The notes: a model not told the origin generated them from the letters alone. A DNA stretch of 64,000 nucleotides from CAXTSE01 sp035554115 (GCA_035554115.1 DATMIW010000012.1:38933-102932); one strand, 5' to 3'. Shown: positions 16,718 through 25,120, counted from the first letter of the stretch. Numbers and translations: made by a program.

Positions 16718-17568
16718 CGCGGGTCCGCCCCCACCGCAATGGGACGGTCAAGGTGGTTCGACCACTGGCTCCACGACCCGGCGTAGACGACGGGATCGAA
16801 ACCGGCGGCGGTAAGCGCAAACGCGGCATGGGCCGCTGTAATACCCGAGCCGCAATAGGTGGCGACGGGGCGGTCAGGATCGACACCGAGTTCCAGGAAT
16901 GACTGCCGCAGTTCGGCACGAGGACGCAGCCGGCCAGCCTCGTCAACACTGTCGGTGGTCGGGGCGCTTATCGCGCCGGGAATGTGACCCGCGCGCGGGT
17001 CGATCGGCTCGACTTCGCCTCGATATCTCTCCCCAGCACGAACGTCGAGCAGCACCCCCCGCATCGGGAATTCGGCCGCCTCGTCGATGGTGAGAACCGG
17101 GAGTGCGTCATAGCTGAGTTCAATGTCACCCGGCTCCGCCTCGACGCTGCCCTCGTCGAGCGGATATCCTGCCGCCGTCCACCCGCGGAGCGAACCGTCG
17201 AGCACCCGTACATCCTCGACGCCGGAGTGGCTCAGCAGCCACCAGGCGCGTGCCGACGACAGGTTCTTCAGGTCGTCGTAGACGACCACTGTGCGCCCCT
17301 TTCGCACACCCCACGAGCGTGCAGCTTCTTGCAGCTGCTCCGCAGGAGGGATCGGATGCCGGCCATCTGTGAGCGCGCCATGATGGGCGAGCTGCGTGTC
17401 GACATCCACATATACGGCACCGGGAATGTGGCCGGCCAGATATTCCGGGCGACCGTCCGGCCGATCGAGGCGCCACCGCACATCCAGCACCGTGACAGCA
17501 TCGTTCTGTTGCAACTCGGCGAGCTCAATAGGGGTAATGAGAAGCGACTGAGTGGTGGTGTTAGGCAC
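16714..17568 (-). CDS. 3-mercaptopyruvate / thiosulfate sulfurtransferase (two rhodanese domains)
   Basis: A 284-residue tandem-rhodanese enzyme. The first, inactive domain has VTVLDVRWRLDRPDGRPEYL and GHIPGAVYVDVDTQL. The second, catalytic domain has LLDVRAGERYRGEVEPIDPR and GHIPGAISAPTTDS. The nucleophile Cys239 lies in the loop CGSGIT, which resembles the CGSGVT loop of 3-mercaptopyruvate sulfurtransferases rather than the CRKGVT loop of thiosulfate enzymes. The enzyme moves sulfur to a protein or small-molecule acceptor in the cytoplasm. It is the first gene of a four-gene run (sulfurtransferase, reductase, rhodanese, GlcD-like oxidase) and lies 48 bp downstream of the LysR gene. Confidence 0.93.
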   Translation of the reverse strand: MPNTTTQSLLITPIELAELQQNDAVTVLDVRWRLDRPDGRPEYLAGHIPGAVYVDVDTQLAHHGALTDGRHPIPPAEQLQEAARSWGVRKGRTVVVYDDLKNLSSARAWWLLSHSGVEDVRVLDGSLRGWTAAGYPLDEGSVEAEPGDIELSYDALPVLTIDEAAEFPMRGVLLDVRAGERYRGEVEPIDPRAGHIPGAISAPTTDSVDEAGRLRPRAELRQSFLELGVDPDRPVATYCGSGITAAHAAFALTAAGFDPVVYAGSWSQWSNHLDRPIAVGADPR

Positions 17569-17616
17569 GGCATTCTCTCTAAGTGTTCGGTGCTGAAGGA
17601 GTCGATGGTCCCGGAG

Positions 17617-18570
17617 TCACGCTAAGGATGAGCGAGCCGACTGTCCAAGAGCGATCCCGGATCGGATGTCATCCGACGCAGTGATGGATGGGGGCGCAGG
17701 GGGCACAGATCGCAGGTAGCGGTCGCGCAAAATAAACGGTTCGAGAGCGTGAGCAGCGATCTTCTCAAGACCAGGATCAAGACCTTTGCGGCTCAGCAGC
17801 CGGACGGCTATGCGACCCAATGGCGGCAAATCGGATCGCGCCACCAGCCCGTCGGGGGCGGGGCCCGCGCTCGGCAGCACCGCTACGCCCAGTCCTGCGC
17901 GTGCGGCAGCCAGAACGCCTTCGAGGCTCGTCGATTCTGCGACGACATCGGCCATCCGACCCACCGCGGCCAGCTCGCGCAGGGCAAGGGAACGCATCCC
18001 ACACGGCTCTACATATGCGACCAAAGGCACGGTCTCGGTGACTCCGAACGTCGTCCAATTCGGGGCCGAATACCAGCGGAGAGGAAGCGTTCCGATCTGA
18101 GTTCCCTGCTGGTCGGGACCGACAGCAAGCAGGATCGCAAGATCTACGCGACCGCGTTGCACAGCCTCCATAAGGGCGGTCGATCTGTCGAGATGGAACC
18201 GAGTACGCCGGTCGGGGTATGCCGCGGACAGGGTTTGCAGAAGCTCCGGCAGCAGTTGTTCGGCAGCCGTTTCGGTGGACCCGATGAGGAGGGTGCCTCC
18301 CGACCCGATGTCGAGCCGGTCAAGTGCGTCGTCGTGCACGCCCAGGATGCGACGTGCCTCGACCAGCAGGCGGTCACCGGCGCGCGTGAAGCGCGTGCCG
18401 CGTCCCGCCTTCTCGACGAGAGGTTCACCGAGCCGCTTTTCGAGGGCTCGAACATGCTGGCTCACCGTCGGTTGACTCAGGTGCAGGGCGGTGGCGGCTC
18501 GCCCGAATCCGCCGCAGTCGTCGATTGCAACGAAGGTGCGAAGTTGAACGATGTCGAGAGGTTCCGCCAT
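17617..18570 (-). CDS. LysR-family transcriptional regulator
   Basis: A 317-residue regulator. The N-terminal winged helix-turn-helix spans about residues 7-66 (LRTFVAIDDCGGFGRAATAL, HLSQPTVSQHVRALEKRLGE, GTRFTRAGDRLL). A periplasmic-binding-like effector domain follows, including GTLLIGSTETAAEQLLPELL. It lies directly upstream of, and in the same direction as, the sulfurtransferase operon. By position it is the likely regulator of the sulfur genes from 17.6 kb down to 5.9 kb, comparable to Cbl/CysB-type control elsewhere, though that assignment is inference. An LTTR would bind near a T-N11-A dyad; the dyad at 13652-13682 is a candidate. Confidence 0.92.
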   Translation of the reverse strand: MAEPLDIVQLRTFVAIDDCGGFGRAATALHLSQPTVSQHVRALEKRLGEPLVEKAGRGTRFTRAGDRLLVEARRILGVHDDALDRLDIGSGGTLLIGSTETAAEQLLPELLQTLSAAYPDRRTRFHLDRSTALMEAVQRGRVDLAILLAVGPDQQGTQIGTLPLRWYSAPNWTTFGVTETVPLVAYVEPCGMRSLALRELAAVGRMADVVAESTSLEGVLAAARAGLGVAVLPSAGPAPDGLVARSDLPPLGRIAVRLLSRKGLDPGLEKIAAHALEPFILRDRYLRSVPPAPPSITASDDIRSGIALGQSARSSLA

Positions 18571-18671
18571 CGTCCGAGGCTATGTCGGGCTCCGCGGACG
18601 GGTCACGGGCGTGACGAAGTGTGTAATTCCGCGACGCCGTATGACGGTGTGGGCCCCAATCCCCCGCGTAC

Positions 18672-19604
18672 TCAGCTGATCGCGTCGATGACCTGCTCGA
18701 CCATGAGATCCACCGATTCGCGCGCCGGGCCGACCGGGGGCCGGATGTTGAAGCCGTGGTCGACCCCGCCGAACTCGTGCACAACAACCGGAACGCCAGC
18801 CTCTCGAAGAGCGTCGGCGTAACGGTGGTCTTCTTCCCGTAGCCCATCGAGCGCAGCAGTCTGCATATGCGTGGGCGGCATGCCTGCGAGGGGATGCACG
18901 CCATCCACGGGTTCGAGGTTCGGGCCATATGCCGGCGAGATGAAGGGATGGGTGCGGTCCGCGACATTCGGCGCGTAGGCGTAGTCGAGCACCCGTGACA
19001 CCCCCGGAGACACCGCGGGCTTTTCCGCGAGCCAGGGCTTCTCGCCGCCGGGGACGGTCAGGTCGAGCGGCGGGTAGTTCAGCACCTGCAAGGCGATGCG
19101 CGGGCCTCCGGCATCTCGGGCAGATCGCGCGATCGCTGTCGCAATTGCGCCACCGGCGCTCTGCCCCCCGACGATCAGGCGAGACCCGTCCCATCCTTGC
19201 GCGTCAGCGTTGTCGACAACCCAGTTCAGGATGTCAACGCCCTCCTCGATCGCCACCGGGAACTTCACCTGCGGTGTGGTGTCGTAATCGACGTTGAGCA
19301 CGACCACCCCCGCGCCAACTGCCAGGGCGCGACAGATGTGATCATCTTGCTGCGGCAAACGCACGAGGTACCCACCGCCGTGGAAGTTCAGATAGATGGC
19401 GGGCGCTGCTGTGCCCTTCGGCGGGGAGTAGACGATGCACTGCACCGCACCGTGGCGCGTGGGCACCTCGATGGTTGTGCGATCACCGGGCGCGTCGGCG
19501 AACTCGTCCACGATCTCCTGTGACGTGCGAATGACCAAGGGGGCGATGCCTCGAAGTGCGGTTGTCAGGACGCGATTGACAAAAGGAGTTTCGAGCAGGC
19601 TCAT
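18672..19604 (-). CDS. Alpha/beta hydrolase, hormone-sensitive-lipase (HSL) type esterase
   Basis: A 310-residue esterase. The oxyanion motif is LNFHGGGYLVRL, the nucleophile serine lies in VGGQSAGGAIA (GxSxG), the acid is in the region LDGLREEDHRYADAL, and the base is His in EFGGVDHGFN. The start at 19604 (MSLLETPFVNRVL) is favoured over a longer frame because it overlaps the TetR stop by 4 bp (ATGA). It is cytoplasmic, with no signal peptide. Being co-transcribed with and immediately downstream of a TetR regulator suggests induction by its ester substrate or a related ligand. That substrate is unknown. Confidence 0.9.
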   Translation of the reverse strand: MSLLETPFVNRVLTTALRGIAPLVIRTSQEIVDEFADAPGDRTTIEVPTRHGAVQCIVYSPPKGTAAPAIYLNFHGGGYLVRLPQQDDHICRALAVGAGVVVLNVDYDTTPQVKFPVAIEEGVDILNWVVDNADAQGWDGSRLIVGGQSAGGAIATAIARSARDAGGPRIALQVLNYPPLDLTVPGGEKPWLAEKPAVSPGVSRVLDYAYAPNVADRTHPFISPAYGPNLEPVDGVHPLAGMPPTHMQTAALDGLREEDHRYADALREAGVPVVVHEFGGVDHGFNIRPPVGPARESVDLMVEQVIDAIS

Positions 19605-20203
19605 CGGGTTTCCGTTCTTTCCGTTGCGTGGGTCATTGTCTGGATCGCGACCATCAGACGTGAGGCAAAAACCTCGGGGGCGTCGGGGTCGACCGACACC
19701 ACCCAATCTGTGACGAACTTCTCGACACCGCCCGTCAGCACGACACTGATGTCACCGATGACTCGGTCCGGAATGTCGTTTCCCAGCAGACCACGGACCA
19801 CCTGGCGGTTGAACGGCTGGATCAGCTCGAATACGCGACGGTTGAGCTGTGTACCGCAGGGGCCGTCCATCATGGCGCGATAGAAGGCGCGGTAGGCGTC
19901 GAAATGGGTGGCGAGAGCGTTGACGGCGAGGTCCTCGTCCGCGTGCTCTGCTGTCGGAACCAGGTGGGTCGCGAACAGGTCGACCGCGGCCGCGATGAGC
20001 GCGTCATCCCGGTCCCGGTAGTGGAGGTAGATCGTCTGACGACTTACTCCCGCTGCCGACGCGATCTCGGCAAGGGCGACATCGCTGGTGCCGCGCTCGG
20101 TGACGAGTGCGATCGCGGCGGCGTGCACCGCATCCCTCGTGCGGACAGCCCGGCGGTCGTGCGACGCCTCGGACGGACGCGCGCTTTCAGTCGACAAGGC
20201 CAT
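19601..20203 (-). CDS. TetR-family transcriptional regulator
   Basis: A 200-residue repressor. The N-terminal helix-turn-helix is ALVTERGTSDVALAEIASAA with recognition region GVSRQTIYLHYRDRDDALIA, about residues 30-75. A helical ligand-binding domain follows, of the TetR C-terminal type found in actinobacteria. It is the first gene of a two-gene operon with the HSL-type hydrolase (4-bp overlap) and is divergent from a lipoprotein gene. A perfect palindrome in the 79-bp divergent gap (20225-20239) is the obvious operator, suggesting autoregulation and possibly control of both directions. Confidence 0.92.
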   Translation of the reverse strand: MALSTESARPSEASHDRRAVRTRDAVHAAAIALVTERGTSDVALAEIASAAGVSRQTIYLHYRDRDDALIAAAVDLFATHLVPTAEHADEDLAVNALATHFDAYRAFYRAMMDGPCGTQLNRRVFELIQPFNRQVVRGLLGNDIPDRVIGDISVVLTGGVEKFVTDWVVSVDPDAPEVFASRLMVAIQTMTHATERTETR

Positions 20204-20224
20204 GCCTCGATAATAGACAGTTGT

Positions 20225-20239
20225 CTTGTAATTTACAAG
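20225..20239. promoter_or_regulatory. TetR operator palindrome
   Basis: CTTGTAA-T-TTACAAG is a perfect 7-bp inverted repeat around one central base. It lies 22-36 bp upstream of the TetR start and 44-58 bp upstream of the divergent lipoprotein start. Partial GACA/TGTC symmetry continues outward. Size and position fit a TetR dimer site. Confidence 0.65.
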
Positions 20240-20282
20240 TGTCGATTACCTTTGGAAAGGGCCACGTTGCTAGACTCCCCGC

Positions 20283-21413
20283 GTGATTTGCAAAGGCATC
20301 GTCCGGTTGGTTCCTTTCATTGCGCTCGTCAGCCTCCTGGCTAGTTGCGCAGCGTCCGTGCCTGCGCAGACCTCGCCCTCTTCGCACTCAGCCGTTGCGC
20401 CGACCCCGACAGCGGCCGCCGCGAGCGCGCCCGGGTCGCGTGTTCCGCTCGGCTGCACCGAATTGCTCGGGACAAGCGCCCTGACCACAATTACCGGAGC
20501 CACGCCTCACGCTTACCACGACGAGAGCACCGCGCCGACGAACATCCGCGATATCGCACAGGACCAGTACGGCGCGCTCAACTGCGCCTGGTTCCAGCCC
20601 GACAACACGATCGCTGGAGCGGGACTACAGCTGGTTGTCGCGCCCAACGCGAAGGCAGCGTTTATGAGCCGGTTCGCTGCGATTATGGCGGACCAGTCGC
20701 TGAGCGCGCACCCCGTTGCGTCCGAGAATATCGCAGGCGACAAGTCTGGATTCTGGTGCGCGGACGTCGTCGATGCGCTAGGTGCAGACTTTACGTTGCC
20801 CATCTGCATCAGTGAGATGCTCGTGTCCGGCTACTGGGTGAGTCTCGAAGTCGACACAGTCAACGGTCTGTCACGCTCCCAGTTGGTCGCGGCTGTCCCC
20901 ACCGCGATGAAGGACATCGCCACCCGAATTAAGGCTGCGGGCAGGGCTCCCGCACAGTGGGTCGCGCCAGCAACTACACCGCCCGGCTTCTGCACGGCCT
21001 CGACGAGCACTGCAATTGTCCGCTCAATCTTTGGGGACTCGACGCTTGCGGCTGCAACGACGCCTTCAACCAGTACAGCCGCATCCACCATCGGACTCGT
21101 CGGCCCATATGCATCCTGCGATTGGAACGGCAAATCCTATGGTTACCTACAAATCAGGTTGCTCGCAGGAGGGTCGTGGGCCTTTCCATCTTTTGCCCCT
21201 GTCCCAACTGGCGACTCGATTTTCACCGCGCAGGACTATTCGGCAATCGCAGTGGCCGGCTCGACATCAGCGAAAGAAGCCTGTGTCAGCGGCGGGTGCC
21301 ATGCATTCCTCGCTGTCGGGTCTAGCGCAGTCGAGGTCGCTTACAACGACCCAGGTGTCGCCAAGCGCGCATCTGTGCTCGCCGCATTCGCGAAGGCACT
21401 AACCGCTAGCTGA
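20283..21413 (+). CDS. Predicted lipoprotein with two related cysteine-containing domains
   Basis: A 376-residue exported protein that I do not recognise. It begins at GTG 20283, 6 nt after a TAGACT -10 element, so it is probably translated from a leaderless mRNA. Residues 1-22 form a lipoprotein signal ending in LLASC, followed by an Ala/Pro/Ser/Thr-rich linker. Two domains of about 165 and 150 residues then follow. Each opens with a cysteine motif (VPLGCTELLG; PPGFCTASTS) and has a later Cys-Trp or Cys-Asp-Trp segment (LNCAWFQPDN; SCDWNGKSYG), which suggests duplication and disulfide bonds. It is divergent from the TetR/hydrolase operon and may share its operator. A solute-binding or surface role is possible but not shown. 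Confidence 0.82.
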   Translation: MICKGIVRLVPFIALVSLLASCAASVPAQTSPSSHSAVAPTPTAAAASAPGSRVPLGCTELLGTSALTTITGATPHAYHDESTAPTNIRDIAQDQYGALNCAWFQPDNTIAGAGLQLVVAPNAKAAFMSRFAAIMADQSLSAHPVASENIAGDKSGFWCADVVDALGADFTLPICISEMLVSGYWVSLEVDTVNGLSRSQLVAAVPTAMKDIATRIKAAGRAPAQWVAPATTPPGFCTASTSTAIVRSIFGDSTLAAATTPSTSTAASTIGLVGPYASCDWNGKSYGYLQIRLLAGGSWAFPSFAPVPTGDSIFTAQDYSAIAVAGSTSAKEACVSGGCHAFLAVGSSAVEVAYNDPGVAKRASVLAAFAKALTAS

Positions 21414-21547
21414 GCAAACTCGCCGCTTGCAGCTCCCGCGCGGTAACGATGCCATCGCAACGCCCATCAAATGTGACAATGGGCCACCACCGGTCCAGTC
21501 GTCCCGGAAGGCGAAAAGCGCTTAGCGATCCGTCACAGATCGCAGCC

Positions 21548-22540
21548 CTACCTCGTTCCGCTGGTCGCTGAGGCGTTCGACTCGTAGGAGGTGTTGGTCG
21601 ACTCGAAGAAGTTCACCAGCTGCAGGGTGTCGTTGGCCGTCGCCATCCACTTAGCCGGGTTCGTCACGTTGTACTCGGGCTCGAAGCCGAGCTCCTCAAG
21701 ACGACGGTCGGCCAGGTACTTGACGTACTGGTTGATGTAGTTCGAGTTGAGCCCGAGGATGCCCGAGGGGAGGAGGTCGTTGTTGTATTCCTCTTCCATC
21801 TCGACGGCGTCGGTGATCATCTTTTTGATCTCGGCCGCGAACTCTTCGGTCTGCAGTTCGGGGTTCTCTTCGAGAACCGTGAGGATCAGGTTGATACCGA
21901 ACTTGAGGTGCAGGGACTCGTCGCGCACCACCCAGTCCATCAGCGATCCGAAGTTGCGCAGCAGGTTGCGCTGCCGGAACGACAGAGCAACCATGAAGCC
22001 CGAATAGAACCAGATGCCCTCGAGGATGATGTTGTAGGCGACGAGGTTGCGGACGAAATCCTGCTTGCCCTCGGTCGTCGTGATGTCGAGAGTTTGCTCG
22101 GTCATCCGGCGGATGAAGTCGACCTCGAAAGCCTCTTTCTTCGCCATCGACGGGATGTCGGCGTGCGCGTTGTAGGCCTCGTTGCGGTCGATCGGGAACG
22201 TCTCTAAGACGTACTCGAACGACATGCAGTGGTTCGCCTCTTCCCACATCTGCTTCGCGAGGTACAGATGCGCCTCGGGAGCATTCACATAGGGGTAGAC
22301 GCCGAAGGCAAGAGCCTTGTTGACGAGCAGCTCGTTCGGGTTGAAGTACGACATCAGGAAGGTGATGGCGTGACGCTCTTCATCCGTCATCTTCTTGAAG
22401 TCGGCAATGTCTTCGCCCAGCTGGATCTCATTCGGGAACCAGGTGTTCGCCACAGCCTGGTCGTAGAGATCCATAGCCCACTGGTAGCGGATCGGCTTGA
22501 GCAGAAGGCCTTCGGTGATGCCGGTGCCCAGAATTCCCAT
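21548..22540 (-). CDS. nrdB: Ribonucleotide reductase small subunit, class Ic type (Phe at the radical site)
   Basis: A 330-residue R2 protein. By spacing against E. coli NrdB (D84, E115, H118, Y122, E204, E238, H241) the metal ligands are Glu70, Glu101, His104, Glu174, Glu208 and His211. The radical-site tyrosine is replaced by Phe108 (EANHCMSF), and the first ligand is Glu rather than Asp. Both changes define the chlamydial class Ic R2, which uses a Mn/Fe cofactor instead of a tyrosyl radical. The C-terminal tail needed for binding NrdA is present but unremarkable. AAGGA lies 9 nt upstream. It is the last gene of the nrdA / tail peptide / nrdB operon and supplies the oxidising equivalent for deoxyribonucleotide synthesis. 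Confidence 0.95.
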   Translation of the reverse strand: MGILGTGITEGLLLKPIRYQWAMDLYDQAVANTWFPNEIQLGEDIADFKKMTDEERHAITFLMSYFNPNELLVNKALAFGVYPYVNAPEAHLYLAKQMWEEANHCMSFEYVLETFPIDRNEAYNAHADIPSMAKKEAFEVDFIRRMTEQTLDITTTEGKQDFVRNLVAYNIILEGIWFYSGFMVALSFRQRNLLRNFGSLMDWVVRDESLHLKFGINLILTVLEENPELQTEEFAAEIKKMITDAVEMEEEYNNDLLPSGILGLNSNYINQYVKYLADRRLEELGFEPEYNVTNPAKWMATANDTLQLVNFFESTNTSYESNASATSGTR

Positions 22541-22577
22541 TAGTTCATGTCCTTGGTGTTGATTGGCACTGCGATCA

Positions 22578-22676
22578 TCATTGGCAGCTCTCGCACTGAA
22601 GGTCGTCCATCGGGTCGACCGGTACCTCGTACTCGTCGATCACATGCACGTCCACACTCACGGCGTTCGAGCTCAT
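22578..22676 (-). CDS. 32-residue peptide carrying a CxxC redox tail, between nrdA and nrdB
   Basis: A short gene: ATG at 22676, stop TGA at 22578-22580. It ends in MDDLQCESCQ, a CxxC pair (Cys28, Cys31) at the extreme C-terminus, preceded by an acidic stretch (DEYEVPVDPMDD). Class I NrdA proteins normally end in exactly this kind of mobile cysteine pair, which re-reduces the active-site disulfide; the NrdA encoded here has none. Its start overlaps the nrdA stop by 4 bp (ATGA), and a strong GGAGGG lies 8 nt upstream inside nrdA, so separate translation is likely. It could be a detached NrdA tail working in trans, be joined to NrdA by -1 frameshifting at AAA, or reflect a sequencing error. Confidence 0.7.
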   Translation of the reverse strand: MSSNAVSVDVHVIDEYEVPVDPMDDLQCESCQ

Positions 22677-25120
22677 TTGCTCAACCCTCCGAATCCACGT
22701 CGGGCCGGGCCGGCGGCCGGTGCGGTGCCCGCGGTCGGTGCGGCAGTGCGGGTGGTGGACGCGGCATCCAGCTCTTCGGTCTTGTTGACCTTGACCGTTG
22801 ACTGCTCGGCGGTGTGACGCGGCTTCATGTGCAGGTAGTACGTCGTCTTCACGCCGCGCTCCCAGGCCGCGAAATAGATGTCCATCATGTCGCCGAGGTC
22901 GCGCGTCTCGAGGTACATGTTGCGGCTGATCGACTGGTCGATCCACTTCTGCGCACGCGCCGCAACCTCGAGGAACGAGTACGGCGAGAGCTGGAAGCTG
23001 GTCTTGTAGACCTCTTTCAGCGAATCGGGGATCGCCGCGATGTTCTGGATGTCGCCCTGCGACCGCAGAATCGCTTCACGCGTCGAGTCCCAGATGCCGA
23101 GCTTCTGCAGGTCGACGACGAGGTTGCGGTTGACCTCGAGGAACTTGCCGTTGCTGGTCGAGCGGCTGAAGATCTGCGAGAACTGCGGGTCGAGACCGGG
23201 CGTGGTGCCGGCAACAAGGCCGATGGATGCGGTGGGCGCGATCGCCATGAGCGTCGCGTTGCGCATCCCGTTCTTCACCTTCGCGCGGAGGACATCCCAG
23301 TCGAGACGAGTAGTGCGGTTGACCTTGATCGGGGTGCCGCGGTCTGCTTCGGTGAGCGAGATCGAGTCGAAGGGCACGAGTCCCTGCTCCCAGCGCGAGC
23401 CCGAGTAGTTCGCGTACGAGCCGCGCTCCTGGGCGAGGTCAGCGGATTCGTCGATCGCGGCGTACGAGACGTGCTCCATGATCTCGTCCATGAGGTCGTA
23501 AGCGGCTTCGCTCTCGTAGCTGAGACCGAGCTTCTCGACGACGTCGGTGAAGCCCATGACACCGAGGCCGATCGCTCGGTTCTGCTTGTTGGCGAAGTCC
23601 GCCTCGTCAACCGACGACTCGGTGATGTCGATGAGGTTGTCGAGCTGGCGCACCGCGCTGCGGGCACTCTCGTCGATCAGGTCCCAATCGAATCCGAGGG
23701 TGCCGTTGCTGTCGACACGCAGGTGCGTCGACAGGTTGATCGAGGCCAGGTTGCAGACCGAGATGTTGTCTTCGTCCTGCGGGAGGCAGATCTCGGTGCA
23801 GAGGTTCGAGAGGTGGATCGTGCCGGTGTTGTTGTTGAGGGCACGGTTGTTGATCGTGTCTTTCCAGGTGAGCCACGGGTGGCTGGTGGTCTGGAGGGAG
23901 ATGAGGATCGACTTGAACTGCTCGCGCGCGCCGATCTTCTTGAACATGCGCATCTCGCCGGCTTCGGCCTTGGCGACGTACTCGTTGTACCGGGCGGAGA
24001 AAGCGGCCCCGTAGAGCTCGTTGAGGTCGGCGACCTCGAGCGGGTCGAAGAGGTACCAGTCGTCGTCGTTCTGGACGCGCTTCATGAACTCGTCCGAGAT
24101 CCACACGGCGGTGTTCGCCGTGCGCGTGCGGCGGTACGGGTCGCCCGAGTTCTGACGCAGGTCGAGGAACTCGGGGAAGTCGAGGTGCCAGTTCTCCATG
24201 TAGAAGCACAGGGCCCCGAACTTCTTGCCGCCGCGGCTGACAGCGCGCAGGACGGAGTCGATCGTGTGCATGAACGGGATCGGGCCCGTGCTGGTGGTGT
24301 TGTTCGAGCGGATCGGCGAACCCTGCGAGCGCAGCTTGGTGACCGAAAGGCCGATACCGCCCGTGCCCTTCGTCAGCCACATCACGTCGCGCACGCCCTT
24401 GGCGATGCTCTCGATGTCGTCCTGCATCTCCATGACGAAGCAGTTCGAGAGCTGCGGGTAGGCCGTCCCCGCGTTCACCAGCGTGGATCCGGCGGCCAGG
24501 TACTCGAGCTTAGACATCTTCGCGTAGAACGCGGCGGCATGGGTCGTGGGGTCTGCCTCGTTGAGGGAGAGACCCATGGCGATGCGCATCCAGAAGTACT
24601 GCGGCACTTCGAGCGGGTCGTTGTTGCGCGCCTTGATGCCGTAGCGGTTGTTGAGGGTGACAACGCCGATGTACTTGAGCAGTTCGTCGCGCGACGGCTC
24701 AAGAACTGCCGCGAGCGCGTCGAGGTCGTACAGGCTTGTGAAACGGGAGTCGAAAAGGCCCTCGGCGACACCGCGCTCAACCGTGGCGCGGAAGTTTTCG
24801 GCGTGAAGTTTCTTGAGCTCTTCTGCGGTTTCGTAGTCGCCAAGCACGCGCTTGTAGATCGTCTTGAGCAGCAGGCGGGCGGCCACCGTGTCGAACTGCG
24901 GGTCATCTTTGACGTTCTGCAGGGCCACCTGAATGACGGCCTCGTCGAGCTGCTGAGTGGTGATGCCATCGAACAGGGTGAGTTCGAGCTCGGACGCGAT
25001 CTGCGTGACCCAGGTGATGTTCTCATCGAGGCCCTTGCTCGCATGCTCAATCGCGAGGTTGATCTTGTTGGCGTCGTAGGGCTCGCGCTCTCCGTTGCGC
25101 TTGATGACTGTGATTGCCAC
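22673..25120 (-). CDS. nrdA: Ribonucleotide reductase large subunit (class I, ATP-cone containing)
   Basis: An 815-residue catalytic subunit. The start is GTG 25120 with AAGGAG 9 nt upstream; a longer open frame reaches 25261 but would cover the promoter. An N-terminal ATP cone is present (VIKRNGEREPYDANKINLAI). Catalytic residues are complete: Cys227 (LSNCFV) and Cys456 (SVCNLA) for the reducing dithiol, Cys441 in N-L-C-T-E (residues 439-443) for the thiyl radical, and the radical-transfer pair Tyr761-Tyr762 (KTTYYLHMK). The last 45 residues form an Ala/Thr/Pro-rich linker that ends in GFGGLSK without any cysteine, so the usual C-terminal redox pair is missing and seems to be on the overlapping small gene. 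It reduces ribonucleoside diphosphates together with NrdB. Confidence 0.96.
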   Translation of the reverse strand: MAITVIKRNGEREPYDANKINLAIEHASKGLDENITWVTQIASELELTLFDGITTQQLDEAVIQVALQNVKDDPQFDTVAARLLLKTIYKRVLGDYETAEELKKLHAENFRATVERGVAEGLFDSRFTSLYDLDALAAVLEPSRDELLKYIGVVTLNNRYGIKARNNDPLEVPQYFWMRIAMGLSLNEADPTTHAAAFYAKMSKLEYLAAGSTLVNAGTAYPQLSNCFVMEMQDDIESIAKGVRDVMWLTKGTGGIGLSVTKLRSQGSPIRSNNTTSTGPIPFMHTIDSVLRAVSRGGKKFGALCFYMENWHLDFPEFLDLRQNSGDPYRRTRTANTAVWISDEFMKRVQNDDDWYLFDPLEVADLNELYGAAFSARYNEYVAKAEAGEMRMFKKIGAREQFKSILISLQTTSHPWLTWKDTINNRALNNNTGTIHLSNLCTEICLPQDEDNISVCNLASINLSTHLRVDSNGTLGFDWDLIDESARSAVRQLDNLIDITESSVDEADFANKQNRAIGLGVMGFTDVVEKLGLSYESEAAYDLMDEIMEHVSYAAIDESADLAQERGSYANYSGSRWEQGLVPFDSISLTEADRGTPIKVNRTTRLDWDVLRAKVKNGMRNATLMAIAPTASIGLVAGTTPGLDPQFSQIFSRSTSNGKFLEVNRNLVVDLQKLGIWDSTREAILRSQGDIQNIAAIPDSLKEVYKTSFQLSPYSFLEVAARAQKWIDQSISRNMYLETRDLGDMMDIYFAAWERGVKTTYYLHMKPRHTAEQSTVKVNKTEELDAASTTRTAAPTAGTAPAAGPARRGFGGLSK

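Noticed and set aside
22673..22690. Treating nrdA as a broken gene (frameshift pseudogene)
   Set aside because: The catalytic core is complete, and the downstream peptide has its own strong ribosome binding site and ATGA overlap; a sequencing error remains possible and is listed as a test.
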